From CADEEN01 sp963740395 (GTDB lineage Bacteria; Pseudomonadota; Gammaproteobacteria; Burkholderiales; Burkholderiaceae_C), in the NCBI GenBank assembly GCA_963740395.1, contig CAVUEP010000094.1, positions 48,611-112,610 on the forward strand: 64,000 nt of DNA, given 5' to 3'. Positions 1-8,293 of this stretch are shown one piece after another. Numbering within the stretch: position 1 is the stretch's first letter; every line of letters begins with the position of its first letter. The notes under the pieces are model-generated. The model did no database searches. It was not told where the DNA came from and saw nothing but the letters and a program-made list of their open reading frames with translations. The translations under genes and the position numbers were made by a program.

Positions 1-718
1 CCGTGACCGCCTTGGCCGACGGGTCGGCAAATGTCTTGGGTCCGACGGCGAGCTGGGGCCGGCCGCCGGTCCAGGCCAGACGCAGCGTGTGCTCGCCGCT
101 GAATTGCACCGTGACGTTGCCGCCGCCGGGCTTGAGGTAGGCCGCCGAGCCCGCGCCGAAGCTGGTCGCGGCTTGCCACGAGGCGTCGGCGATCTTGAAC
201 TCGTGCTGGCCGTCGAGCTGGACGTTGAGGTAGTAGGCGTCGCAGCTGAACTGGAAGGCGTAGGCGTCTAGGGCGGCCCAGTTGTTCATGCTGCCGCGCA
301 GGAACAGCGAGGTCGTGGCAAGCGGTGCGCCCTCGGTCGGGCAGGACTCGATGCGCAGCGCGGCAGGCGTGGTGTCGTGCATGGTGAGGCTGATCCGGTA
401 GGTGCCGGCAAAGCGATGCTTGAACTCGCGACCGCGAAGGGCGATGCGATCCGGCGTGGTGGGGTCGGCGCCGAAGTCCGCGTCGGTGCTCCAGCCCTCG
501 TCGGCGATCTTGAACTGATGTTCGCCAGCCAGCGCGGTCACGAGCTGGTAGCTATCGCAGGCCCAGGCGAAGCGTCGCGCGTCGTCGGCGGTCCAGCTGT
601 TGAACGTGCCGCGCAGGTACAGCGTGCGGCCGTTGAGCGGATCGGGGCGGCACGCCGGCTGCGCCAACGCCGGGGCGGCGCTGGCCAGCAGCGCCGTCGC
701 GAGCAGCCAGCGCTTCAT
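1..718 (-). CDS. Secreted protein with two X25-like domains, 5' part only (likely N-terminus of an amylolytic enzyme)
   Basis: The reading frame is open from an ATG at 718 to the window edge, giving about 239 residues with no stop. The N-terminus is a classic signal peptide: MKRW, a hydrophobic stretch, then cleavage after ALA. Two homologous ~95-residue units follow. Each starts with an LRGTFNSW/LRGSMNNW-type motif and contains EHQFKIAD/QHEFKIAD. This is the look of the X25 or pullulanase-associated beta-sandwich found N-terminal to secreted GH13 enzymes. It lies 40 bases downstream of malG on the same strand, so it is probably the last gene of the maltodextrin operon. The catalytic part, if present, is outside the window. 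It could instead be a starch-binding protein without an enzyme domain. Confidence 0.72.
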   Translation of the reverse strand, partial: MKRWLLATALLASAAPALAQPACRPDPLNGRTLYLRGTFNSWTADDARRFAWACDSYQLVTALAGEHQFKIADEGWSTDADFGADPTTPDRIALRGREFKHRFAGTYRISLTMHDTTPAALRIESCPTEGAPLATTSLFLRGSMNNWAALDAYAFQFSCDAYYLNVQLDGQHEFKIADASWQAATSFGAGSAAYLKPGGGNVTVQFSGEHTLRLAWTGGRPQLAVGPKTFADPSAKAVT

Positions 719-758
719 CGCAGGGGCGCGCGGGTGCGCACGGCAGGCACGGCGAGCC

Positions 759-1649
759 TCATCCCTTGACGCCCCCGGCGGTCAGGCCCGAGACGATCCA
801 GCGTTGCGCGGCCAGGAACACCAGCGTGATCGGCAGGCCCGAGAGCACGGCGGCCGCGGCGAAGTCGCCCCACAGGTACTTCTGCTCGTAAAGGTAGAAC
901 TTGGAGCCGACCGCGAGCGTCAGGTTGGCTTCCTCGCGCAGCAGGATCGAGGCCACCGGGTACTCGATGATCACGCCGATGAAGGCCAGCACGAAGACCA
1001 CCACCAGGATCGGCACCGCCATCGGCAGCAACACCAGCCGGAAGGCCTGCCAGGTGCTGGCGCCGTCGACCTTGGCGTTCTCCTCGATCTCGACCGGGAT
1101 CGTGTCGAAGTAGCCCTTGATGGTCCAGACATGGGTGGCGACGCCGCCGAGGTAGGCCACGATCAGGCCGGCATGGGTCTCGACGCCGAGCCACGGCACA
1201 TGGTTGCCGATGCCGTCGAAGATGGCGTAGATCGCGACCAGGGCCACCGCCACCGGGAACACCTGCAGCATCAACATGGCGTTGAGGATCGCCTGCTTGC
1301 GCGCGAACTTCAGGCGCGCGAAGGCGTAGGCCGCGGTGGTCGAGATGGCGACGATCAGGCCAGCTGAAATGAACGCGATCTTGACCGAGTTCCACAGCCA
1401 CAGCAGCACCGGGAACGGTGGCGTCACGAGCTGGCCCTCGGCCGTGGTGTAGCTGATGCCCAGGGCCAGTTGCCAATGCTCGAGGCTGATCTCGCTCGGG
1501 ATCAGCGAGCCGGTGGCGAAGTTGCCGGGCCGCAGCGAGATCGACAGGATCGCCAGCAGCGGGAACAGCGTCAGCGCGATCAGCGCCCACAGGAAGGCCT
1601 GCGCGGCCCAGACGCGCCAGCGATTGCGTTTGCCGATAACGAGGGCCAT
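759..1649 (-). CDS. malG: Maltose/maltodextrin ABC transporter permease MalG
   Basis: Inner-membrane permease that pairs with MalF to move maltodextrins delivered by the binding protein, driven by MalK. The 296 residues match the usual length of MalG. The protein starts MALVIGKRN, has about six hydrophobic segments, and carries the EAA-loop region around VEIEENAKVDGASTWQAF that contacts MalK. The ATG at 1649 was chosen because it is preceded by AGGCGG and lies 5 bases after the malF stop. It is the fourth gene of a malK-malE-malF-malG operon on the minus strand. No defect is visible. Confidence 0.95.
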   Translation of the reverse strand: MALVIGKRNRWRVWAAQAFLWALIALTLFPLLAILSISLRPGNFATGSLIPSEISLEHWQLALGISYTTAEGQLVTPPFPVLLWLWNSVKIAFISAGLIVAISTTAAYAFARLKFARKQAILNAMLMLQVFPVAVALVAIYAIFDGIGNHVPWLGVETHAGLIVAYLGGVATHVWTIKGYFDTIPVEIEENAKVDGASTWQAFRLVLLPMAVPILVVVFVLAFIGVIIEYPVASILLREEANLTLAVGSKFYLYEQKYLWGDFAAAAVLSGLPITLVFLAAQRWIVSGLTAGGVKG

Positions 1650-1654
1650 GCCGC

Positions 1655-3205
1655 CTACTCCCTGGACTGGGCCCGCTGCGTGGCCTTCAGTTGCAGGAAG
1701 GCCATCAGCGCGACGAGGATGAAGATGATCGTGGAGATGGCCGCGGCGAGGCCGAAGTTCTGGCCGGCATCGGTGAAGGCGATGCGGTAGGTGTAGCTGA
1801 CCAGGATGTCGGTCGTGCCCGCCGGCAGCTTCGTGTTCAGGAAGTCGGGCCGGCCGTCGGTCAGCAGCGCGATCAGCACGAAGTTGTTGAAGTTGAACGC
1901 GAAGGCCGCGATCAGCAGCGGCGTCAGCGGCTTGAGGATCAGCGGCGCGGTGATCTTGAAGAAGTTGTCCAGCGGCTTGGCGCCGGCGATCGCACTGGCC
2001 TCGTACAGGTCGGCAGGAATGGTCTTGATCAACCCGGCGCACAGGATCATGAAGTAGGGGAAGCCGAGCCAGGTGTTGACGATCAGCAGCATCGCCTTGG
2101 CCAGCAGCGGGTCGGCGAACCAGGCCGGCCGAACCCCGAAGAGACTGTCGAGCAGGGCGTTGATCTCGCCGAAGTTCTGGTTGAACAGGCCCTTGAAGAC
2201 CAGGATCGAGATGAAGCCCGGCACCGCATAGGGCAGGAACAACAGCGTGCGGTACAGCGTCTTGTGCGGCAGGGCTTCCCAGTTCAGCAGCACGGCCAGC
2301 GTCATCCCGAGGCCGCCAGCGAAGACCACGGTGAGCGTGGCGAACGCCACGGTCCAGATGAAGATCGAGACGAAGGGGCCGCGGAAGTCCGCGTCCAGCA
2401 GCATGCGGCTGTAGTTCGCGAAGCCGATGCCGACCTTGAACCCGGGCGAGACGCGCGCGCCGCCCGTGGTCTCGAAGAACCCGGTATCGCGGTTGGGATG
2501 GTAGATCGCGCCGCTGGCGGTCTGCGTCAGCGAGCCGTCGGCGCTGGCGCGCCAGACCGGCTCGAGCGGCGCGAACTCACGCAGCCCGGCATAGGACAGG
2601 ATCTTGCCGTCGGGCGCCTGCAGCTTGAGTGCCTGCAGCGTGTCGCGCAATGCGATCACGTCGCGCAGGTTCAGCGGCGATCCCGGGTCCTGGGTTGCCG
2701 GCGTCAATGTCAAAGGCGCCTCGGCTGCGCCGTCGATCGCTGCCGTGGCAAAGCGCTCGCCGGTGTGGCGCGAGGTCAGCTGCAGGTGCCGTGAAGCGCC
2801 TTGCCCATGCACCGTCATGTCGTAGGCATGCGCCTCGTCCACGGTGGTTTGCGCCAGCAGGTAGTCGCGTGCGCGTTCGAACTCCAGCAGGTTGGACGAG
2901 GAGTAGTTCGTGAAGCCGATCTGCACCGTGTAGAGCAGCGGAAAGGCCACGAACAGCAACATGCCTGCCACGCCGGGGAACAGGTAGCGCCAGGCGAGTG
3001 AGGTGGCCGTGCCGTAGATGGCGAGGGCCGTGCCGCCGAAGATGAGGACGCCCATCGCCACCAGCGCCTGGCCGGCAGTGAACAGGCTGAACACCATCCA
3101 CAGCAGCGCCAGCGTGGCCAGTGCGAGCAGGGCGCGGCCGATCCAGGTGCCCGATGCGGAGGCCGGCACGCGCGCGCGCGGGACCGTGATCGACGCGGCG
3201 CTCAA
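1655..3205 (-). CDS. malF: Maltose/maltodextrin ABC transporter permease MalF
   Basis: Inner-membrane permease partner of MalG. At 516 residues it is close to E. coli MalF. It has the long extra-membrane region between the third and fourth hydrophobic segments (about residues 95-275) that is typical of MalF and docks the binding protein. The EAA-loop lies near ADLYEASAIAGAKP. The frame starts at a TTG (3205) preceded by an AGG at suitable spacing inside the end of malE. A GTG about 12 codons further in is an alternative start. The gene is 4 bases from malE and 5 bases from malG, so co-translation is likely. Confidence 0.94.
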   Translation of the reverse strand: MSAASITVPRARVPASASGTWIGRALLALATLALLWMVFSLFTAGQALVAMGVLIFGGTALAIYGTATSLAWRYLFPGVAGMLLFVAFPLLYTVQIGFTNYSSSNLLEFERARDYLLAQTTVDEAHAYDMTVHGQGASRHLQLTSRHTGERFATAAIDGAAEAPLTLTPATQDPGSPLNLRDVIALRDTLQALKLQAPDGKILSYAGLREFAPLEPVWRASADGSLTQTASGAIYHPNRDTGFFETTGGARVSPGFKVGIGFANYSRMLLDADFRGPFVSIFIWTVAFATLTVVFAGGLGMTLAVLLNWEALPHKTLYRTLLFLPYAVPGFISILVFKGLFNQNFGEINALLDSLFGVRPAWFADPLLAKAMLLIVNTWLGFPYFMILCAGLIKTIPADLYEASAIAGAKPLDNFFKITAPLILKPLTPLLIAAFAFNFNNFVLIALLTDGRPDFLNTKLPAGTTDILVSYTYRIAFTDAGQNFGLAAAISTIIFILVALMAFLQLKATQRAQSRE

Positions 3206-3209
3206 CGTC

Positions 3210-4412
3210 CTACCTGCTCAGGATTCTCGCGGCCGCGCCGTCGAGCGCGGCCTTGGGCGACTGCCGGCCCTGCGTGATCGCTTCGAGTGCGGCGTCCAGC
3301 GCGGGCCACACGCGGCCCATCTCGGGGATGTTCGGGATCGGCTCGCCGGCCAGTGCGTTGGCCATCGTCGCGGCGATGCGGGCGTCGCTCGACAATTCCT
3401 GGAAGTAGGCCTTGTTGGCCGGCGTGCCCAGGGGCACGTCGGCCGAGATCATCTTCAGGCTCTCGACTTTGAGCAGGTGGTTCTCGATGAACTCGCGGCC
3501 GATGTCCTTGAGCTTGCTGGGGGCGGTGATCATGCAGCCGAGCACGCCGACGAAGGGCTTGCTCGGTTGGCCGGGAACGACCGCTGGCACGGGCGCGACA
3601 CCGAAGTCGATCTTGGCCTTGCGCACGTTGTCCCAGGCCCAGGGGCCGTTGATCATCAGCGCGGTCTTGCCGGCCGCGAACTGTGATTCCATGTCCGGGT
3701 ACTTGGCGCCCGCCGGCATGTGGCCGTCGGCGACGAGCCGTGCAAGCATCTGCGCGCCCAGCAGTGCGCCCGCGTTGTTGACGCCGGTGGATTGGGGGTC
3801 GAGATGGCCCTTCGCGTCGCGTCCGAACAGCGTGCCGCCCGCGCCTGCGAGCAGCGGCCAGGTGAAGAAGGTCTGGCTGTGCACCCACAGGATCGCCTTC
3901 TTGCCCTGCGGAGCGAGCGCCTTGTCGAGCGCGATCACGTCGTCGAACGTGGCCGGCGGGGTCTTCACGAGCGCCTTGTTGTAGATCAGGCCGATGGCCT
4001 CGATCGCCAGCGGGTAGCCCCAGACCTGACCGTTCCAGGTGAAGGCCTTCCACGCCGAGCCCTCGATTTCGTCGTGGATCTTCTTCGGCGGCTGGATCGG
4101 CACGATCAGCCCCGACTTGGCCCATTCGCCGACGCGGTCGTGCGGCCAGCAGAAGATGTCCGGGCCCTTGCCCGCACCGGCCGCGGCCTGGAACTTGTCC
4201 GGCGCGGCCTCGGGGTGCTGCACCACCACCTGCACGCCCGACAGCTTCTCGAACGCATCGCCGGCCTTCTGCAGGCCGTTGTAGCCTTTGTCGCCGTTGA
4301 TCCAGACCAGCAGACGCAGCGGCGCACCCAAGGCCGCCGGCATGGCCAGTACGAGCACGCACGCCAGCACGGTTCGGCGCAGCCGCCGCGATGGCGCTGG
4401 CCTTGCGGTCAT
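3210..4412 (-). CDS. malE: Periplasmic maltodextrin-binding protein MalE
   Basis: Extracellular solute-binding protein (family 1) that captures maltose and maltodextrins for MalFGK2. It is 400 residues long against 396 in E. coli. A Sec signal peptide spans about residues 1-30 (RRTVLACVLVLAMPAALG). The mature start LRLLVWINGDKGYNGL closely resembles the start of mature MalE. Further family-like stretches are FCWPHDRVGEWAKSGL and KTALMINGPWAWDNV. The start ATG at 4412 overlaps the malK stop (ATGA), so translation is probably coupled to malK. Confidence 0.95.
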   Translation of the reverse strand: MTARPAPSRRLRRTVLACVLVLAMPAALGAPLRLLVWINGDKGYNGLQKAGDAFEKLSGVQVVVQHPEAAPDKFQAAAGAGKGPDIFCWPHDRVGEWAKSGLIVPIQPPKKIHDEIEGSAWKAFTWNGQVWGYPLAIEAIGLIYNKALVKTPPATFDDVIALDKALAPQGKKAILWVHSQTFFTWPLLAGAGGTLFGRDAKGHLDPQSTGVNNAGALLGAQMLARLVADGHMPAGAKYPDMESQFAAGKTALMINGPWAWDNVRKAKIDFGVAPVPAVVPGQPSKPFVGVLGCMITAPSKLKDIGREFIENHLLKVESLKMISADVPLGTPANKAYFQELSSDARIAATMANALAGEPIPNIPEMGRVWPALDAALEAITQGRQSPKAALDGAAARILSR

Positions 4413-5533
4413 GCCGCGCGCTGCTGCTCTGACACGCCCTGCCGCTTCATCGCGCAGCCCTCGGCATCGAACAGGTAGGTCGCCGGTGCGGGGGCGGTCA
4501 GGCTGAGCGCGTCGCCGACGCGCGGTCGCACGCGCCCGTCGAACTGGCAGGTCAGGCCGCCTTCGACGCCCGCGTAGCTGCAATAGGCGATGGTGGCGCT
4601 GCCGAGCGATTCGACGAAGTTCACGGTCGTGGCCAGCGCGTTTTCCTCTCCCGCACTCGTGGCCAATTGCAGGTGCTCGGGCCGCACGCCGAGCGTGACC
4701 TTGTCGCCGGGTCGGGCGCCGGAGGCATCGACCAGGCAGCGCAGCGTGCCGCCGCCGGCGACGTTGACCTGTGCCTCCTGCGCGCTGGCCTGCGCGATCG
4801 TGCCGTCGATGAAGTTCATCTTCGGGCTGCCGATGAAGCCCGCCACAAACAGGTTGTCGGGTTGCTCGTAGAGGTGGAGCGGTGTGCCGACCTGCTCGAT
4901 GCGGCCGGCCGAAAGCACGACGATGCGGTCGGCCAAGGTCATCGCCTCGACCTGATCGTGCGTGACGTAGACCATGGTCGCCTTCAGGTCCTCGTGCAGC
5001 CTGGCGAACTCGTAGCGCATCTTCACGCGCAACGACGCGTCCAGGTTCGACAGCGGCTCGTCGAACAGGAAGACCTCGGGTTTGCGAACGATGGCGCGGC
5101 CGATGGCGACACGCTGGCGCTGCCCGCCCGACAGATCCTTGGGCTTGCGCTGCAGCAGGTGTTCGATGTGCAGGATGCGCGCCGCGCTCGTCACCGCGCT
5201 GTCGATTTCCGCCTGCGGCATCTTGGCCAGCTTCAGGCCGAAGGCCATGTTCTCGTACAGGTCCATGTGCGGGTACAGCGCATAGCTCTGGAACACCATC
5301 GCAATGCCGCGCTCCGCGGGGGGCACGTCGTTGACAACCCGACCGTCGATGCTCAGAGTGCCGCGCGTGATGTCCTCGAGCCCGGCAATGACGCGCAGCA
5401 GGGTCGACTTGCCGCAGCCCGAGGGCCCGACAAAGACCATGAGTTCGCCGTTGCGAACCTCCAGATTGATGTCGCGCAATACTTCGACATCGCCGAAGGC
5501 TTTGTGCACACCCGTGAGTTGAACCGCTGCCAC
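4409..5533 (-). CDS. malK: Maltodextrin ABC transporter ATPase MalK
   Basis: Cytoplasmic ATPase of the maltodextrin importer. Walker A (GPSGCGKST) is at residues 36-44, the LSGGQ signature and Walker B (FLFDEP) lie around 135 and 157, the switch histidine is in VTHDQVEAM, and a C-terminal regulatory domain extends to residue 374. The GTG at 5533 was preferred to an upstream ATG at 5557. It follows AAGGAAA by a normal spacing and gives 374 residues, close to the 371 of E. coli MalK, with Walker A at the same position. This is the promoter-proximal gene of the operon, divergent from glgP. Confidence 0.94.
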   Translation of the reverse strand: MAAVQLTGVHKAFGDVEVLRDINLEVRNGELMVFVGPSGCGKSTLLRVIAGLEDITRGTLSIDGRVVNDVPPAERGIAMVFQSYALYPHMDLYENMAFGLKLAKMPQAEIDSAVTSAARILHIEHLLQRKPKDLSGGQRQRVAIGRAIVRKPEVFLFDEPLSNLDASLRVKMRYEFARLHEDLKATMVYVTHDQVEAMTLADRIVVLSAGRIEQVGTPLHLYEQPDNLFVAGFIGSPKMNFIDGTIAQASAQEAQVNVAGGGTLRCLVDASGARPGDKVTLGVRPEHLQLATSAGEENALATTVNFVESLGSATIAYCSYAGVEGGLTCQFDGRVRPRVGDALSLTAPAPATYLFDAEGCAMKRQGVSEQQRAA

Positions 5534-5570
5534 GCTGAATTTCCTTTGTGCGCACACCCTGTTTGTAGAG

Positions 5571-5599
5571 AATATACAGACCGTGCGGCCAATTCACAA
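5571..5599 (-). promoter_or_regulatory. Sigma-70-type promoter of the malK operon
   Basis: Read on the minus strand, TTGTGA (5599-5594) and TATATT (5576-5571) are separated by exactly 17 bases. They lie about 38 bases upstream of the malK GTG. The match to the -35/-10 consensus is good for such a GC-rich genome. No start site has been measured. Confidence 0.6.
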
Positions 5600-5674
5600 C
5601 GACCAGCAGACCTCTCGATTCCACTACGAACCCATACGAATCAACGACTTAGACCAAGCCGCGGGATTTCCCGA

Positions 5675-5689
5675 TGTAGGATAACTACA
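5675..5689. promoter_or_regulatory. Palindromic operator candidate between malK and glgP
   Basis: TGTAG-GATAA-CTACA is a perfect inverted repeat with five-base arms. It lies in the 203-bp divergent control region, 47 bases before glgP and about 76 bases upstream of the malK -35. Two degenerate copies occur between the divergent amylase and pullulanase genes (18187-18201 and 18242-18256). A LacI-type maltodextrin regulator is the natural candidate, but no regulator gene is in the window. Confidence 0.45.
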
Positions 5690-5736
5690 GGCCAATCAAG
5701 GCAGAATCTCGGGATTCAGACCGCTGCCTCCCGCGC

Positions 5737-8221
5737 ATGACTGCCAGCCCCCCCACGCCCATGAGCCGCACAACTGCCGCCACCTCGAAGCACGCTGCCA
5801 GCGCTGCCGCGCCCGATTTGAAGCTGGCATTCAAGGCCACCTACCGCCGCGAGCTCGAGCAGCGCAGCGACTGCCCCTCGGCCGATGCCTGCCTGTGGGC
5901 CGCCGCGCATGCCAGCCGCGAGTTGCTGGCCGAGCGCTGGATCCGCACCCAGGCCGAGGACCGTGCCAACACCACCGCGCGGCGCGTGCATTACCTGTCG
6001 ATGGAGTTCCTGATGGGCCGCGCCCTGAGCAACGCGGTGGCCGCACTCGGGCTGGACGACGCGCTGCGCACGGCCATCGAGGCGGCGGGGCAGTCTCTGC
6101 CCGACGTGCTCGAGCGCGAAGCCGACGCGGCACTGGGCAATGGCGGCCTGGGGCGACTGGCGGCCTGCTTCCTCGACTCCTTCGCGACACTGGGACTGCC
6201 TTCGTTCGGCTACGGCGTGCGCTACCAGTACGGCATGTTCGCGCAGCAGATCGCCGGGGGGCGCCAGGTCGAGACCCCCGACGATTGGCTCAAGCGCGGC
6301 AACCCGTGGGAGATCCATCGGCCCGAGCTGCACTACTTCGTCAGCTTCGGCGGCCGCGTCGAGTGCCAGGGCGGCGAGCAGTGCTGGGTGCCGGCCGAGC
6401 GCATCGTCGCCACGGCCTATGACTTCATCGTCCCCGGACACGGCACCGAGCGCGTGGCCACGCTGCGCCAATGGCATGCCAGCTCCGAACACCCGATCGA
6501 CTTTGCCGCCTTCTGCCGTGGCGAGCACCTGAGTTCGGGCCGCGAGCGCCTGGCCGCGGACATGCTGAATTGGGTGCTGTACCCCGACGACAGCACGGCC
6601 GCCGGCCGCGAGATGCGCCTGAAGCAGGAGTTCCTGCTGGTCAGCGCTTCGCTACAGGACATGCTGGCGCGGCACCTGCGCGAGGGACGCGCGCTGCACA
6701 AGTTCGGGCGCCAGAACAGCGTGCACCTCAACGACACGCACCCGGCCCTGGTGCCGGCCGAACTGATGCGCCTGCTGATCGACGAGCATGGCCTGGAATG
6801 GGACGAGGCCTGGGCCATCACGCGCCAGGCCGTGAGCTACACCAACCACACGCTGATGCCCGAGGCGCTCGAGACCTGGGCCGTGCCGCTGTTCGAGGCC
6901 CTGCTGCCGCGCCACCTGGACATCATCTTCGGCATCAACGAACGCTTCCTCGAGGAAGTGCGCCTGCGCTTTCCGGGTGACCACGATCGCCTGCGGCGCA
7001 TGTCGCTGATCGACGAGGGCGCCGACCATGGCCAGCGCCGCGTGCGCATGGCCGCGCTGTCGATCGTCGCGTCGCACCGCGTCAACGGCGTCTCGGCGCT
7101 GCACTCGAACCTGATGGTGCAGACCATCTTCGCCGACTTCGCCGCGCTGTACCCGGATCGGTTCACCAACGTCACCAACGGCGTGACCCCGCGGCGCTGG
7201 CTGATGCAGGCCAACCCGGGGCTGTCGGCGCTGATCGACGGCCAGATCGGCCGTGATTGGCGGGGCGACGCGGCGGGCTTGTCGGCGCTGACCGCGCACG
7301 CGCAGAAGAAGCCGCTGGGCGCGGCGTTTCTGAAAGTCAAGCGCGAGAACAAGCTTCGGCTGGCCGCGCTGGTGCGGCGCGAGCTCGGCCTCGTGATCGA
7401 CCCGGACAGCCTCTTCGACGTGCAGATCAAGCGCATTCACGAATACAAGCGCCAGCTGCTGAACGTGATGCATGTGGTGGCGCGTTACCAGGCCATCGTC
7501 GCGCAACCGGGTCTGGATTGGCAGCCGCGCACCGTGATCATCGCGGGCAAGGCGGCATCGGCCTACCAGACGGCCAAGTCGATCGTGCGCCTGGTCCACG
7601 ATGTGGCGCGCGTCGTCAACAGCGACCCGCTGGTCGCGGACCGGCTCAAGCTGGTCTTCCTGCCGAACTACAGCGTCTCGATGGCCGAGGTGATCCTGCC
7701 GGCGGCCGACCTCTCCGAGCAGATCTCCACCGCCGGCACCGAAGCCTCGGGCACGGGGAACATGAAGTTCGCCATGAACGGCGCGATCACGATCGGCACC
7801 TGGGACGGTGCCAACATCGAGATGGCGCAGGCCATGGGTGAAGAGAACATGTTCGTCTTCGGCCTGCGCGCCGACGCGGTCGTGCGCATGAAGTCGCTCG
7901 GCTACGACGCCGGCCTGTACGTCGACGAAAACCGCCAGTTGCGTGCCGTCGTCGAGGCCATTGCCGGGGGCACGTTCTCGCCGCGCGAGCCGGGCCGCTA
8001 CCGGGGCCTGATCGACGGCCTGCGGCACCGCGACACCTACATGCTGATGGCCGACTTTGCCGACTACGTGGCCACGCAGCAGCGTGTGGACGCGCTGTAC
8101 CGTGATCCGCCATGCCTGGGCCGCGCGCGCGCTGACCAACATCGCCGCCATGGGTACGTTCTCATCGGACCGTACGGTCCGCGAGTACCTCGAGAAAGTC
8201 TGGACTGCGCCCAAGCGCTGA
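5737..8221 (+). CDS. glgP: Glycogen/maltodextrin phosphorylase (frameshifted near the 3' end)
   Basis: GT35 phosphorylase that releases glucose-1-phosphate from alpha-1,4-glucans in the cytoplasm using PLP. The motif EASGTGNMKFAMNGA is intact, and its lysine (residue ~677) would bind PLP. VHYLSMEFLMGR and ALGNGGLGRLAACF are further hallmarks. Near 8106-8113 one extra C (ccgccatgcc where the family predicts ccgcatgcc) shifts the frame. Restoring it yields the normal end ALTNIAAMG...YLEKVWTAPKR and a stop at 8219-8221, about 827 residues. Unrepaired, the frame runs on to 8436 through glgX. Likely a sequencing error. It heads glgP-glgX-malQ, and no clear Shine-Dalgarno is seen. Confidence 0.9.
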
Positions 8222-8293
8222 CCGCATGGCCCGGCATCGCAGTCGCTGTTGGTCGTTCGCTGCGCGGCCCGCCCGCGCCGGCGCGAGGCGGGC

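Noticed and set aside
8106..8113. Programmed ribosomal frameshifting in glgP and the other broken genes
   Set aside because: No common slippery heptamer or downstream structure is seen, both insertions and deletions occur, and several genes have more than one break.
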